Shown: positions 17,865 to 26,699 of the stretch, piece by piece
Position numbering within the stretch: the first letter of the stretch is position 1
How the letters are laid out: each line of letters opens with the position of its first letter
Source of the DNA: Micromonospora zamorensis
Lineage (GTDB): Bacteria > Actinomycetota > Actinomycetes > Mycobacteriales > Micromonosporaceae
Reading direction: 5' to 3'
DNA: 64,000 bases
NCBI RefSeq assembly: GCF_900090275.1
Contig: NZ_LT607755.1
Span: forward strand, 2,046,001-2,110,000
Position numbers and translations under genes: made by a program
The notes under the pieces: model-generated
Databases searched by the model: none
What the model saw: the letters and a program-made list of their open reading frames with translations, nothing else
Told to the model about the DNA's origin: nothing

Positions 17865-19712
17865 TTATCGGCGACGCCGGGCGTTGGCCTCGGCGTCGAG
17901 CAGATCGTTGAGTGTCAGCGCTGAGTTGATCAAAGAAAGATGGCTGAACGCCTGAGGATAGTTGCCGATCTGCTCCCCGGTCGCGGCGATCTCCTCGGCA
18001 TAGAGGCCGAGGTGGTTGCTGAAAGTGAACATCTTCTCGAACGTGAGTCGGGCGTCGTCCAGGCGGCCGGAACGGGCCAACGCCTCCACGTACCAGAAGG
18101 TGCACATGTTGAAGGTGCCCTCGTGACCGGGGAGACCGTCGGGGGAGTGGACCGGGTCGTACCGGTGCACCAGGCTGTCGGAGACCAGTTCGCGCTCGAT
18201 CGCGTGCAGGGTCGACTGCCACAGCGGGTCGCTCGGCGTGACGAAACCGACTGACGGCATGGCGAGCAGCGCCGCGTCCAGCACGGACTCGTCGTACGCC
18301 TGCACGAAGGTGCCGCGCTCCCGGTTGTATCCGCGGGCCATGACCTGGTCGTAGATGCGGTTGCGTTGCTCCGTCCAGCAGGTCATGTCCCCCGGGCGGC
18401 CGGTGCGGGTGGCCAGCCGGATGGCCCGGTCCAGCGCGACCCAGGACATCACCCGACCGAAGGTGTAGTTGCGGGGGTGGTGGCGGCTCTCCCAGATGCC
18501 GGCGTCGGGCTGGTCCCAGTTGTGGCAGAGCCAGTCGACGAGCCGGACGGTGCTCTTCCACACCTGGTGCGAGACGCGGATGCCCTGCTCGTCGGCGAGG
18601 TGCATGGCGTAGAGCGCCTCGCCGTGGATGTCGAGCTGGATCTGGTCGGCGGCGCCGTTGCCGATCCGCACCGGCCGCGAGCCCCGGTAGCCCTCCAGAT
18701 GGTCCAGCACCTCCTCGTGCAGGTCGGAGGAGCCGTCCACCCGGTACATGATCTTCAGAGGATCCTGGTGCTCGCCGGCCTCGCGGATCCGCTCGTCCAG
18801 CCAGTTCATGTACCGGCTGACCTCCTCGGTGAAGCCGAGGCCGAGCAGCGCGTGCACCGAGAACGACGTGTCACGTACCCAGGTGTAGCGGTAGTCCCAG
18901 TTGCGGGTTCCGCCGACCAGTTCGGGTAGCGCGGCGGTGGGGGCGGCGATCATCGCGCCGGTCGGCGCGTACGTCATGAGTTTCAGCGTGATGGCGGAGC
19001 GCTCTACCATCTCCCGCCAGCGGCCGGTGTAGCTGGAGCGCTCAAGCCAGCGCCGCCAGTAGTCCTGGGTCCACTCGAACATGCCCTGGACCTCTTCCGG
19101 CGAGAAGATGCGCGGCTCGGTGCCGGCCGTCTCCAGGACCACGCCGCCGGTGTCACCCTCGTTGAGCGTGCCGTACGCGACCAGGTCGCCGCCCTCGAGG
19201 CGGACGTCGCCGTGTTCGGCGAGCAGCCGCCGCACCGGGTCGACCGGGTTGAACGTCATCGTCATCGACCGGCTGCGGAAGAGGTAGCCATTGGGGTGGC
19301 GTTCCAGCTGGTGCTCTTCGCGGGCGTAGTCAAACCGCGGCCGGCACTCCACCCGGAAGCGCATGCTCCCCCGGACCATGTTGACGATGCGGACCAGGCG
19401 GTGCGCGTCGGTGGCCCGCTCGCCGGTGACCGGCATGAAGTCCATCACCTCGGCCACCCCGTCGGCGCTGATGAACCGGGTGATCAGGATGGGCGTGCCG
19501 GGCAGATAGAGCTGCTTGGTCACGTACCGCGTGTCGTGCGGCGCGATCTGGAAGTAGCCGCCCTTCTCCTTGTCCAGCAGCCCGGCGAAGACGCTCGGCG
19601 AGTCGAAGCGCGGCGCGCAGAACCAGTCGACCGTCCCGTCGCACGTCACCAGCGCGGCGGTCTGCAGGTCGCCGATGAGTCCGTGATCCTCGATCGCCGG
19701 ATAGCTGTCCAC
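17865..19712 (-). CDS. Glycoside hydrolase family 15 (trehalase/glucoamylase-like)
   Basis: A 615-residue cytoplasmic GH15 protein with no signal peptide. The N-terminal beta-sandwich starts with the typical IEDHGLIGDLQTAALV and GTVDWFCAPRFDSPS. The (alpha/alpha)6 barrel carries WDYRYTWVRDTSFSV, with the conserved Arg-Asp pair. The C-terminal AEEIAATGEQIGNYPQAFSH includes a catalytic glutamate candidate. Length and motifs match the actinobacterial GH15 trehalase group (mycobacterial type), so trehalose hydrolysis is plausible, though other alpha-glucosides are possible. It is a single gene with the promoter presumably in 19713-19800. Confidence 0.87.
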   Translation of the reverse strand: MDSYPAIEDHGLIGDLQTAALVTCDGTVDWFCAPRFDSPSVFAGLLDKEKGGYFQIAPHDTRYVTKQLYLPGTPILITRFISADGVAEVMDFMPVTGERATDAHRLVRIVNMVRGSMRFRVECRPRFDYAREEHQLERHPNGYLFRSRSMTMTFNPVDPVRRLLAEHGDVRLEGGDLVAYGTLNEGDTGGVVLETAGTEPRIFSPEEVQGMFEWTQDYWRRWLERSSYTGRWREMVERSAITLKLMTYAPTGAMIAAPTAALPELVGGTRNWDYRYTWVRDTSFSVHALLGLGFTEEVSRYMNWLDERIREAGEHQDPLKIMYRVDGSSDLHEEVLDHLEGYRGSRPVRIGNGAADQIQLDIHGEALYAMHLADEQGIRVSHQVWKSTVRLVDWLCHNWDQPDAGIWESRHHPRNYTFGRVMSWVALDRAIRLATRTGRPGDMTCWTEQRNRIYDQVMARGYNRERGTFVQAYDESVLDAALLAMPSVGFVTPSDPLWQSTLHAIERELVSDSLVHRYDPVHSPDGLPGHEGTFNMCTFWYVEALARSGRLDDARLTFEKMFTFSNHLGLYAEEIAATGEQIGNYPQAFSHLSLINSALTLNDLLDAEANARRRR

Positions 19713-20144
19713 GTCTCTCCCCGGGTCGGCTGCGTCCTGCGCATCGAATCTAGGGGGAGAATTGCCGAGTTAGGTGGGATTCGCGTTCAGCCACCCTGTC
19801 GCGTACCCCGAGGTGCCTCGACCCCCCGACCGGCACCTCGTCCAGCCGACCTGGTCGGACTTGGTGATCTCGGGGCGGTGGTGTTCATCGCCGCGACCGC
19901 CGGATAGCGCGTGATCTCCGTGATGTCCGAATGCATGCACTTGGTGCAGCCATGAGACCGTGCTGGCGACGAGGCGGTTCCCGGTCAGCCGCCGGGCTTG
20001 GCGGGAGTGGCGGTGAAGGCTGGAGACCGTCGATCGGACGGTCCCGGCGTTGCGCTACCGTCAGGGTGCCCACACCGGCGTCGAGTAGCCCGCGTCCGTC
20101 GGCTGTCGATGGCCCGCACTGCCCAAGAACCCAGGGAGATACCG
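19713..20144. other. Intergenic region, divergent
   Basis: A 432-base gap between the GH15 gene (minus) and the small basic protein gene (plus). Short open frames exist on both strands but none shows recognisable protein character or a good ribosome site. It presumably holds both promoters. Confidence 0.5.
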
Positions 20145-20360
20145 ATGCCGGAGCCTGAGCCCGTCGAAGACGCCCACGCGGCGGACGCCGACACCTCAAC
20201 CACGGACGAGACCGACCAGCCTGCCGTTCCCTCGAATCGGGCTGCCCGTCGCGCGAAGGGCAAGGGCGTCTCGCCTCAGCCGCACGGAAAGGGTCAGCAC
20301 CTCGGCGGCCGGGGCTCGGTCCAGAGCCCGCGCCAGTACGGTAATCGCCGAAGCGGCTGA
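20145..20360 (+). CDS. Small conserved basic hypothetical protein
   Basis: A 71-residue protein preceded by AGGGAG at 20132-20137. The N-terminal half is acidic (Glu/Asp/Ala/Thr-rich). The C-terminal half is basic and looks conserved: NRAARRAKGKG, then GKGQHLGGRGSV and PRQYGNRRSG at the end. From memory, similar small proteins with the ending R-x-Y/W-x-N-R-R-S-G occur in many actinomycetes. No function is known; the composition suggests nucleic-acid binding or disorder. Confidence 0.7.
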   Translation: MPEPEPVEDAHAADADTSTTDETDQPAVPSNRAARRAKGKGVSPQPHGKGQHLGGRGSVQSPRQYGNRRSG

Positions 20361-20513
20361 TCGCCCGTCCCGGGTTCCGCGCGTATCAGTCGGCGGGCTG
20401 TGGGAGGGCAACCTCGCGCGGCGGTGGTGGGCGCCTGCGACGGTAGCCGCCGCGCCAACGTACTGGTCCAGGTCTGACGCCGCTGTGGCATGAGCAGGCC
20501 GTCGTAACATGCA

Positions 20514-20699
20514 TTGAACGCGAAGAAGCTGGTCACGGCGCGGGGTGTCGAGGACTTCACCGACGCCCTGACCGGCTACATCATCGTGGAAGCGGACTCG
20601 CACGACGAGGCAGTTCAGATCTTCTCCGGGCACCCGCACCTGAGGCTGTTCGCCGGAAACTCGATCGCCGTCCTGGAGTGTCCCTCTCCGCCCAGCTGA
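20514..20699 (+). pseudogene. N-terminally truncated YCII-like protein
   Basis: The frame ending at 20699 encodes FTDALTGYIIVEADSHDEAV and then GHPHLRLFAGNSIAVLE. This matches the C-terminal half of YCII/DGPF-type proteins (the G-Y-x-x-x-E-A-x-S-x-D-E-A motif and the G-C/H-P motif). The only start in frame is TTG 20514, giving 61 residues against the usual 100-130, and no matching N-terminal half was seen upstream. A short independent gene is possible but less likely. Confidence 0.55.
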
Positions 20700-21082
20700 T
20701 GCCCCGGTTGACGAGTTGTCTGTGAGCGGACTGGCGCTGTTTTCCAGGCCGGTGGCTCGGTGCCGTGATCGTCCGGTCTGAGCCGTGAAGAGACGTTTCG
20801 GGTCGCAGGCCATGGCCAACATGGGGTCCCTCCGCAGGCGTTGGCTTTAGCGCAGGAGTCCCCCTATGGTGGAGGCATGCCGTCGGTGACTTTCTGCTCG
20901 TCTGTCGTCACTGTGCTGGCAGCGCTTGGCGCTGCTCGCGCAGCGACGCAGCGACGCCTGACGGTTGGGATGCGCGTGCCGGTTGTCCGCGCGCTGCACA
21001 TCGCGCCCTCGCACAAGCTGTCGAGCCCGCCGCCAATCGGCCGAGACCCTCCCGCGGAATCGTTGCATCCCAGAACGACCGC

Positions 21083-21120
21083 AGGGCGAAGCCATTTGAG
21101 CTTCGGCCCTTTTTCTTTTT
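21083..21120 (+). terminator. Canonical intrinsic terminator or attenuator just upstream of the DksA-type gene
   Basis: AGGGC-GAAGC pairs with GCTTCGGCCCT round a 6-7 base loop with one bulge, and the U-tract TTTTTCTTTTT follows directly. It ends 17 bases before the ATG at 21138 and just before its ribosome site. Such a U-rich terminator is rare in this genome style and the position suggests a transcribed leader. Confidence 0.7.
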
Positions 21121-21137
21121 CCCTGGAGAGGTAGACC

Positions 21138-21467
21138 ATGAGCGTCGATCATCGTGCTGTTGATCAGAGCTGGTTGGCTGATCTGCGAGCGTCCCTGGCG
21201 GACGACTTCGCCGCACAAACGGCTCGGCTGCGGGAACTGACCGAGCTCAACGCGGACACCGGCGACCCCAGTGAGGCGCACAACCAGGCTGCGCTGCTGC
21301 TGGCCACCCGCCGCAACATCGAGCAGATCACCGGTGCTCTGGGCCGGATCAGCGACGGCACCTACGGTGCCTGCCAGAAGTGCGGCCAGAACATCCCGGC
21401 CGAGCGGCTCGAGGTTCTCCCGCACGCGCGCTTCTGCGTGCCGTGCCAGGAGAAGCACAACAAGTGA
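21138..21467 (+). CDS. DksA/TraR-type C4 zinc-finger protein
   Basis: A 109-residue protein preceded by GGAGAGG. The helical N-terminal region (1-80) includes a central coiled-coil stretch, and a C4 zinc finger with two CxxC pairs (CQKC near 80, CVPC near 101) completes the fold. The DksA tip motif (two acidic residues) is not obvious. Family members bind the RNA polymerase secondary channel and tune transcription in stress; some actinobacterial versions (RbpA-unrelated) have unknown targets. A terminator-like hairpin sits directly upstream and may attenuate it. Confidence 0.85.
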   Translation: MSVDHRAVDQSWLADLRASLADDFAAQTARLRELTELNADTGDPSEAHNQAALLLATRRNIEQITGALGRISDGTYGACQKCGQNIPAERLEVLPHARFCVPCQEKHNK

Positions 21468-21583
21468 CGCCTCGTGTGGCTGCCGCGCCGCTGCGCGGCA
21501 GCCACACACCGGCGATCAGAGCCTGACCTCGCAGGGTACGGGCGAAGCCCAGCACAACCGACAGAGGCGTCACACGTGCGCGT

Positions 21584-22357
21584 TTATGCGGTCGGGTCCC
21601 AGTCTGCGAGCTGCTCCATCGGCTCGGTGTCGCCGCTGGTCTCCAGGCCGTCGAGCGGGAGGCGCTCGTAGAAGTAGAGGATCATTTCGCTCGCTGCGCC
21701 TCGCATCGCCATGTCGCCCGGCTCCGCGTCGGCGGCGAGGTCGTCGCAGCGGACGCCGTCAGCGTTGAGGGTCAGGCGCCAGGAACGGCCCTCGGTCGCG
21801 TGCAGGTCGATGGTCGCCGGCTTGAACGGCCAGGGGACGGTCGTCGCCGAGACGGTCGTCAGGAACTCGTCGACGCCCTCGACCGCGACGTCCGTCGGCA
21901 GCGGCTGTGCGACCCCCTGGGTGAACTGGGCGTCGTAGGTGTGGACGGCCAGCTCCTGGATCTGGTGCCGGGCCACGGCTCCGCTGGTCTGCGGGGCCTG
22001 CGAGCGGCCCCACCAGGTCCAGCAGCCGCGGTCCGGGCCGGCCTCGCGCATCGCGGCGAGCATGAGCTCGGTCGACTCGGCGAGCCAGGCGTCCAGGGCT
22101 TCGCGGTCGCGGGGCGCGGTCGGGGCGCCCTTCGGGTCCGTCCTCGCCGGGGGCTCAGCGCCCGGGCCCGCCGCGATGATGGCGGCCTGGCGGCGGCGGC
22201 CGTCGCCGATGTGCTGCGCCAGTTCGCGCAGCGTCCAGTCCGGGCAGGTCGGGACCTGGACGTCAAGGTCGGGAGCGGACGCGATCGCGGCGCGGAACGC
22301 GGCCGAGCGGTCGTCGATCAACCGCAGGACCTCGGGGAACTCCACAGTGTTCTGCAC
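21584..22357 (-). CDS. Maleylpyruvate isomerase family (DinB-fold, mycothiol-dependent type) protein
   Basis: A 257-residue protein. The N-terminal motif VPTCPDWTLRELAQHIGD and the later ARHQIQELAVHTYDAQ supply the three histidines expected to bind metal in the mycothiol-dependent maleylpyruvate isomerase/DinB fold. The C-terminal part (about 170-257) is the small SCP2-like domain typical of the family. These proteins use mycothiol, the actinobacterial thiol, in isomerisation or S-transfer; the substrate here is unknown. A single gene on the minus strand. Confidence 0.85.
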   Translation of the reverse strand: MQNTVEFPEVLRLIDDRSAAFRAAIASAPDLDVQVPTCPDWTLRELAQHIGDGRRRQAAIIAAGPGAEPPARTDPKGAPTAPRDREALDAWLAESTELMLAAMREAGPDRGCWTWWGRSQAPQTSGAVARHQIQELAVHTYDAQFTQGVAQPLPTDVAVEGVDEFLTTVSATTVPWPFKPATIDLHATEGRSWRLTLNADGVRCDDLAADAEPGDMAMRGAASEMILYFYERLPLDGLETSGDTEPMEQLADWDPTA

Positions 22358-22551
22358 CTCGGTTGTGTATCACTGCGCTCCAGCCGCCGGATAGCGAATT
22401 TGTCGGAAGAACGCGTCGACACCCGGGCGGAGCGCCGGCGCCGAACGCGGGCGCGAACGTCGACCATGTCGTGCGTCACGTCCATCTCATGTCACGGACA
22501 CGTCGGCAGCTTGCGTCTGGTGGTCGTCAGCGCGAGGAAAGAGGCGGAACG

Positions 22552-23757
22552 ATGAGCACAGAGCACGAGGTCGGGACGGCGGCTGCGCACCGGGTGGTGA
22601 TTCTGGGGGCGGGGTACGCGGGGATGGCCGCGACGATCCAGCTCGCGGCGCGGGTCAGGCGCCGCGAGGGTGTGCGGGTGACCCTGGTGAACGCGCAGGA
22701 GCGGTTCACAGAGCGCCTGCGGCTGCACATGACGGCGACCGGGCAGCGGCTCGCCGAGATGAGCATCCCGGAGCTGCTGGAGGGTACGGGCGTGCAGTTC
22801 GTGCGCGGCTGGGTGACGGCGCTGGACGCGGATGCGAAGACCGTGCGGCTCGACGACGACCGGGTGCTGCACTACGACACGCTGGTGTACGGGTTGGGCA
22901 GTGTGGCCGACACGGCGGCGGTGCCGGGTGTCGAGGACTACGCGTACACGCTGAACAGCGTCCAGGACGCCGAGTTGCTGGCTGACCGGCTGGCGCGGCT
23001 CGGCAGCGGCAGGTTGGTGGTCGGTGGCAGTGGGTTGACCGGCGTCGAGTCGGCTGCGGAGATCGCCGAGCGGCACCCGGAGCTGAACGTCGTCCTCCTG
23101 GGTCGGCAGGAACCCGGCGCGACCATGATCCCGAAGGTCAGGGCGCACCTGCGGTCCGCGCTTGAGCGCCTGGGCGTCCGGGTGCGCAGCGGGGTCGAGG
23201 TGGTGAAGGTGCTGCCCGGTTCGGTCGAGTTGGCCGGCGGAGAGACGATGGCCGCCGACGTCGTGGTGTGGACGAGTGGCACGCGCGTGTCGCCGCTGGC
23301 TGCGGCAGCCGGTCTGGCCGTCGAGGAGCGCGGCCGCATCGTCACCGACCCCGCGCTGCGGTCGGTGTCGCACCCCGACGTGTACGCGGTGGGCGACGCC
23401 GCCGCGATCCGTCAGAGTTACGGCGTCATGCACGGCACCTGCCAGGGTGGCATGCCGACCGGGGTGCACGCCGCGGTGGCGATCGTCCGCGCGCTCAAGG
23501 GTAAGAAGGCGAAGCCTTTCCGCTTCGGCTACTACCACACACCGGTGAGTCTGGGACGGCACGATGCGGTCGTCCAGTTCACCCACCCCGACGACAGTCC
23601 TCGACGGATGTATCTGACCGGCCGCAGAGCGGCCTGGTACAAGGAGACGGTGAGTGCTTCGCCCTGGCCGACGTACGGCCGCATGAAGAGGATGCCCGCC
23701 GCGGGCGCGTTCTGGCCCCGCGGTGGCCGCTTCACCCGGGTCCGGGACGCGCGGTGA
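22552..23757 (+). CDS. NDH-2-like FAD/NAD(P)-dependent oxidoreductase
   Basis: A 401-residue flavoprotein from ATG 22552 with GAGGC upstream. The first Rossmann motif is VVILGAGYAGMAA (FAD) and the second VVGGSGLTGVESAAEIAE (NADH). The FAD-binding motif VYAVGDAAA is near residue 285. The layout is that of type II NADH dehydrogenases and related quinone reductases. There is no clear C-terminal membrane anchor, though the last 60 residues are basic. Its stop overlaps the GTG start of the sigma factor gene by four bases, so the two are coupled, a pairing common in actinomycetes. Confidence 0.88.
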   Translation: MSTEHEVGTAAAHRVVILGAGYAGMAATIQLAARVRRREGVRVTLVNAQERFTERLRLHMTATGQRLAEMSIPELLEGTGVQFVRGWVTALDADAKTVRLDDDRVLHYDTLVYGLGSVADTAAVPGVEDYAYTLNSVQDAELLADRLARLGSGRLVVGGSGLTGVESAAEIAERHPELNVVLLGRQEPGATMIPKVRAHLRSALERLGVRVRSGVEVVKVLPGSVELAGGETMAADVVVWTSGTRVSPLAAAAGLAVEERGRIVTDPALRSVSHPDVYAVGDAAAIRQSYGVMHGTCQGGMPTGVHAAVAIVRALKGKKAKPFRFGYYHTPVSLGRHDAVVQFTHPDDSPRRMYLTGRRAAWYKETVSASPWPTYGRMKRMPAAGAFWPRGGRFTRVRDAR

Positions 23758-24674
23758 CCCATCCGTTCCGGGAGCTCGACCAGCGGGTCTACAACGAGCA
23801 TCGCAACCTGCTGTTCTCGGTGGCCTACCGCATTCTCGGCACGGCGGCCGACGCCGAGGACGCGGTCCAGGACGCCTGGATCAAGTGGTCGGCCGCCGAC
23901 CGCGCGCAGGTGGCCGACCCCAGGGCCTATCTGACGCGGATCGTGTCGAACCTGGCGATGGACCGGCTGCGCTCCACCCGGCACAAGCGCGAGACGTACG
24001 TCGGGCCGTGGCTCCCGGAGCCGATTCTCACCGCCGGGGACACCGCCGACGCCGTCACGACCGCCGAGTCCGTCTCAATGGCCATGCTGGTGGTGCTGGA
24101 AACACTGAGTCCGTTGGAGCGGGCGGTGTTCGTGCTGAAGGAGGTCTTCGACCTCAGCCACGCCGAGATCGCGGAGGCGGTGGACCGTTCCGAGGTCGCG
24201 GTGCGCCAGGCCGCGCACCGCGCTCGCGAGCACGTTCGGGCCCGGCGGCCACGCTTCGTCGCGGACCGCTCGCGGCAGCACGAGGTCACCCGACGGTTCT
24301 TCGCCGCCGCGACCGGTGGCGACATCAACGCCCTCATGGAGCTGCTGTCGCCGGACGTCACACTGTGGACCGACGGTGGCGGCAAGGTCCGCCAGGCCAT
24401 GCGTCCGGTGGTGGGGGCACAGACGGTGGCCGCCTGGTTCGCGGCCATCGGCACCGTCACCTACCAGGGCGTCGAGCCCGCCGACATGAGCGCCGAGCTG
24501 GTCGAGATCAATGGCGGGCTGGGCATGGTGTTCCGCGGTCCGGGTCGTGTGGTCGCCACCGTCACCGTCGAGGTCGACGCCGGCGGCCGCATCATCGCCA
24601 TCCACAACGTCGCCAACCCGGACAAGCTCCGGGCCATCGCCGAAGGCGCCACGCGCGACGTCCGTACACGCTGA
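23754..24674 (+). CDS. sigJ: ECF sigma factor, SigJ type with SnoaL-like C-terminal domain
   Basis: A 306-residue sigma factor translated from a GTG that overlaps the oxidoreductase stop. Region 2 spans about 10-75 (RILGTAADAEDAVQDAWIKW), region 4 about 115-165 (LSPLERAVFVLKEVFDLSHA, then a VDRSEVAVRQAAHRARE recognition helix). A C-terminal SnoaL-like domain (about 180-300) marks the ECF41/SigJ group. In that group the extra domain replaces an anti-sigma factor in controlling activity, and the cognate partner is often a neighbouring oxidoreductase, as here. Confidence 0.9.
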   Translation: MTHPFRELDQRVYNEHRNLLFSVAYRILGTAADAEDAVQDAWIKWSAADRAQVADPRAYLTRIVSNLAMDRLRSTRHKRETYVGPWLPEPILTAGDTADAVTTAESVSMAMLVVLETLSPLERAVFVLKEVFDLSHAEIAEAVDRSEVAVRQAAHRAREHVRARRPRFVADRSRQHEVTRRFFAAATGGDINALMELLSPDVTLWTDGGGKVRQAMRPVVGAQTVAAWFAAIGTVTYQGVEPADMSAELVEINGGLGMVFRGPGRVVATVTVEVDAGGRIIAIHNVANPDKLRAIAEGATRDVRTR

Positions 24675-24789
24675 GCTTTTCCCAAGGTGACGCGGGTGAC
24701 GGCCCTCGCGGCCGGCACCGGGTCGATGCCTGACCAGACGGTATGTGGGCGCAGGTTTGCGGGACGGGCGGCTCGGATACTCGTCGCGC

Positions 24790-25653
24790 ATGTTTGACGG
24801 TTTCACCGACGAGAGGATCGACGTCGGGGAGGTGGAACTCCGTGTCCGGCATGCCGGGCAAGGGCCCCCGGTGCTCCTCATCCATGGGCATCCGCGCACC
24901 GGGTCGACGTGGCACCGGGTGGCACCGCGGTTGGTGGACCGGGGCTTCACCGTCGTCTGCCCTGACATGCGCGGCTACGGGAGGTCCGGCAAGGCGAAGA
25001 TCCTCCCGGACCACTCGCAGCAGTCCAAACGGGCGGTCGCGGGGGACATGGTCCGTCTGATGGGCATCCTGGGTCATCCGACGTTCGCCGCGGTCGGGCA
25101 CGACCGTGGTTGCTACGTGACGTTGCGCCTGGCACTGGACCACCCGGACGTGGTCAGCCGGCTCGTGGTTCTCGATGGCGTGCCCATCAGTGAGGCCCTC
25201 GCCAGGTGCGACGCGCGATTCGCCCACGACTGGTACCACTGGTTCTTCTTCGCGCAGCCCGACAAGCCGGAGCGGGCCATCGCCGTCGATCCCGATGCCT
25301 GGTACGGCAACAAGGCCCAGCCGCAGAGCATGGGGGCCGAGAATTACGAGGAGTTCCGGGAGGCCATCCACGACCCGGCCACGGTCCGGGCGATGCTGGA
25401 GGACTACCGCGCCGGCCTGGGTGTCGACCGGGAGCACGAGGAAGCCGACCGGCGTGCCGGTCGCACAGTCCGCTGTCCGACGCTGTTTCTCTGGTCGACC
25501 CGTGACGACATGGAGGACCTGTACGGTGATCCGCTCGCTGTCTGGCGGCCCTGGGTCGACGATCTGCGCGGCCACCCGATCGAGTCCGGGCATCACGTCG
25601 CCGAGGAGAACCCCGACGACCTCACGGCGGCGCTGCACGGCTTCCTCGCGTGA
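24790..25653 (+). CDS. Alpha/beta hydrolase, haloacetate-dehalogenase-like
   Basis: A 287-residue alpha/beta hydrolase with HGHPRTGSTWHRVAP (oxyanion loop), PDMRGYGRS, and GHDRG with Asp105 as nucleophile and Arg106. The HWFFFAQPDKPER stretch and late GHHVAEENPD (catalytic His) match fluoroacetate/haloacetate dehalogenases. The second carboxylate-binding Arg of that family, three residues after Arg106, is a Tyr, so fluoroacetate may not be the substrate. Epoxide hydrolase is the alternative. The gene runs tail to tail into the lipase, with a strong hairpin at 25713. Confidence 0.82.
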   Translation: MFDGFTDERIDVGEVELRVRHAGQGPPVLLIHGHPRTGSTWHRVAPRLVDRGFTVVCPDMRGYGRSGKAKILPDHSQQSKRAVAGDMVRLMGILGHPTFAAVGHDRGCYVTLRLALDHPDVVSRLVVLDGVPISEALARCDARFAHDWYHWFFFAQPDKPERAIAVDPDAWYGNKAQPQSMGAENYEEFREAIHDPATVRAMLEDYRAGLGVDREHEEADRRAGRTVRCPTLFLWSTRDDMEDLYGDPLAVWRPWVDDLRGHPIESGHHVAEENPDDLTAALHGFLA

Positions 25654-25712
25654 CCATCTCCTCGGCCTGTAGGCCGGAGTGCTGATCCTGTACGGGCCGA
25701 CCCAGTTCGACG

Positions 25713-25748
25713 GGGCACGCGGGGCGATGGGTCTCGCCCCGCGTGCCC
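25713..25748. terminator. Bidirectional hairpin terminator between convergent genes
   Basis: A perfect 15-bp stem (GGGCACGCGGGGCGA and its complement) with a 6-base loop lies between the convergent genes ending at 25653 and 25755. It could stop transcription from both sides. Confidence 0.8.
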
Positions 25749-25754
25749 TCGACG

Positions 25755-26558
25755 TCAGCCGGCGACGGAGCGGAAGACCGGGTAGTAGCCGCTGGACTGG
25801 CCGGCCGCGGTCGGGTGGTAGGAGATGCCGAGGTTGACGAAGTTCAGGGCGTGCAACCACTTGTCGCCGTAGCTGCACAGTTGGTGCCCGACGAACTGCG
25901 AGCGGACGTCGGCGAAGGTGAAGCCGGCGGCCTGGGCGGCGCTGCGGGTGAGGTCGTTCACCAGGTTGATGCCCTCGTTGATCTTCGCTCGCGAGGTGGC
26001 GCTGAGCCCGACACACGTCGTGCCCAGTTGGTAGAAGACCGGGTAGCCGACGACCACCACCCGGGCCGACGGCGCACGGGTGCGGATTCCGTTGTAGACG
26101 GTGCGCAGCAGGTTGGTGAGGTCGGCCCGCGCCTTGTCCTCGGCGGTCTGCACGGCGGCCACGCAGTCGTTGGTCCCGTAGAGCACGCAGGTGGTCATGA
26201 TGTTGGCGAACCCGACATCGTTGCCGCCGACTGTGACGCTGACCAGGGTCGTGGTTGTGCTGAGCGCGCTGAGCTGCGTGTTGTTCACGCTGGCGGTGGT
26301 GGCACCGGAGCAGGCAACCGAACGGTACGACGCGGGTCGCACGTTGGTGGCGTACAACGCCGGGTAGGCGTTGGTGCTGCGCTGGCAGGAGCCACTCTCG
26401 GCGGTGTAGCTGCCGGCACCCACCCCCGAAGAGTAGGAGTCGCCGAGGGCGACGTAGTGGTCGCTGGGAGCGGCCTCGGCGGGCGCTGCCAGGGTGAGGG
26501 TGGCGGCCAGAGCCGTCGCCAGGCTCAGGGTGAGGGTTGCCAGACGGGATTTCCGCAC
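25755..26558 (-). CDS. Secreted SGNH/GDSL-family lipase/esterase
   Basis: From GTG 26558 the 267-residue protein has a signal peptide (to about Ala30). Block I is ALGDSYSSGVG with Ser41, block III is VGGNDVGF (oxyanion Gly and Asn), and block V is the SYHPTAAGQ near the C-terminus with the catalytic His. Several cysteine pairs suggest disulphides, as in Streptomyces scabies esterase and S. coelicolor lipase. It hydrolyses acyl esters outside the cell; the chain preference is unknown. Two GATATC boxes sit 40-55 bases upstream of the start. Confidence 0.88.
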   Translation of the reverse strand: MRKSRLATLTLSLATALAATLTLAAPAEAAPSDHYVALGDSYSSGVGAGSYTAESGSCQRSTNAYPALYATNVRPASYRSVACSGATTASVNNTQLSALSTTTTLVSVTVGGNDVGFANIMTTCVLYGTNDCVAAVQTAEDKARADLTNLLRTVYNGIRTRAPSARVVVVGYPVFYQLGTTCVGLSATSRAKINEGINLVNDLTRSAAQAAGFTFADVRSQFVGHQLCSYGDKWLHALNFVNLGISYHPTAAGQSSGYYPVFRSVAG

Positions 26559-26597
26559 GTCGCGCTCCGGTGGGGGTAGGAGATTCGGTGTGACATA

Positions 26598-26613
26598 GAT
26601 ATCACTGGATATC
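26598..26613. promoter_or_regulatory. Double GATATC box upstream of the lipase gene
   Basis: GATATC, four bases, GATATC, 40 bases upstream of the lipase GTG on the minus strand. The A/T-rich composition is unusual locally. It may be an operator or part of the promoter; no factor can be named. Confidence 0.35.
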
Positions 26614-26699
26614 GACGTTGGGAAGATCCCTAAAGAGGGTCCTGGGGGTGTTACGCGGCCGGCAGGGGTTCGGGGGGCAGCGCTGGCACACTGGCGGAC

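Noticed and set aside
20841..21134. 97-residue frame before the DksA gene
   Set aside because: Runs through the terminator hairpin and U-tract; no ribosome site or domain; more likely leader RNA.
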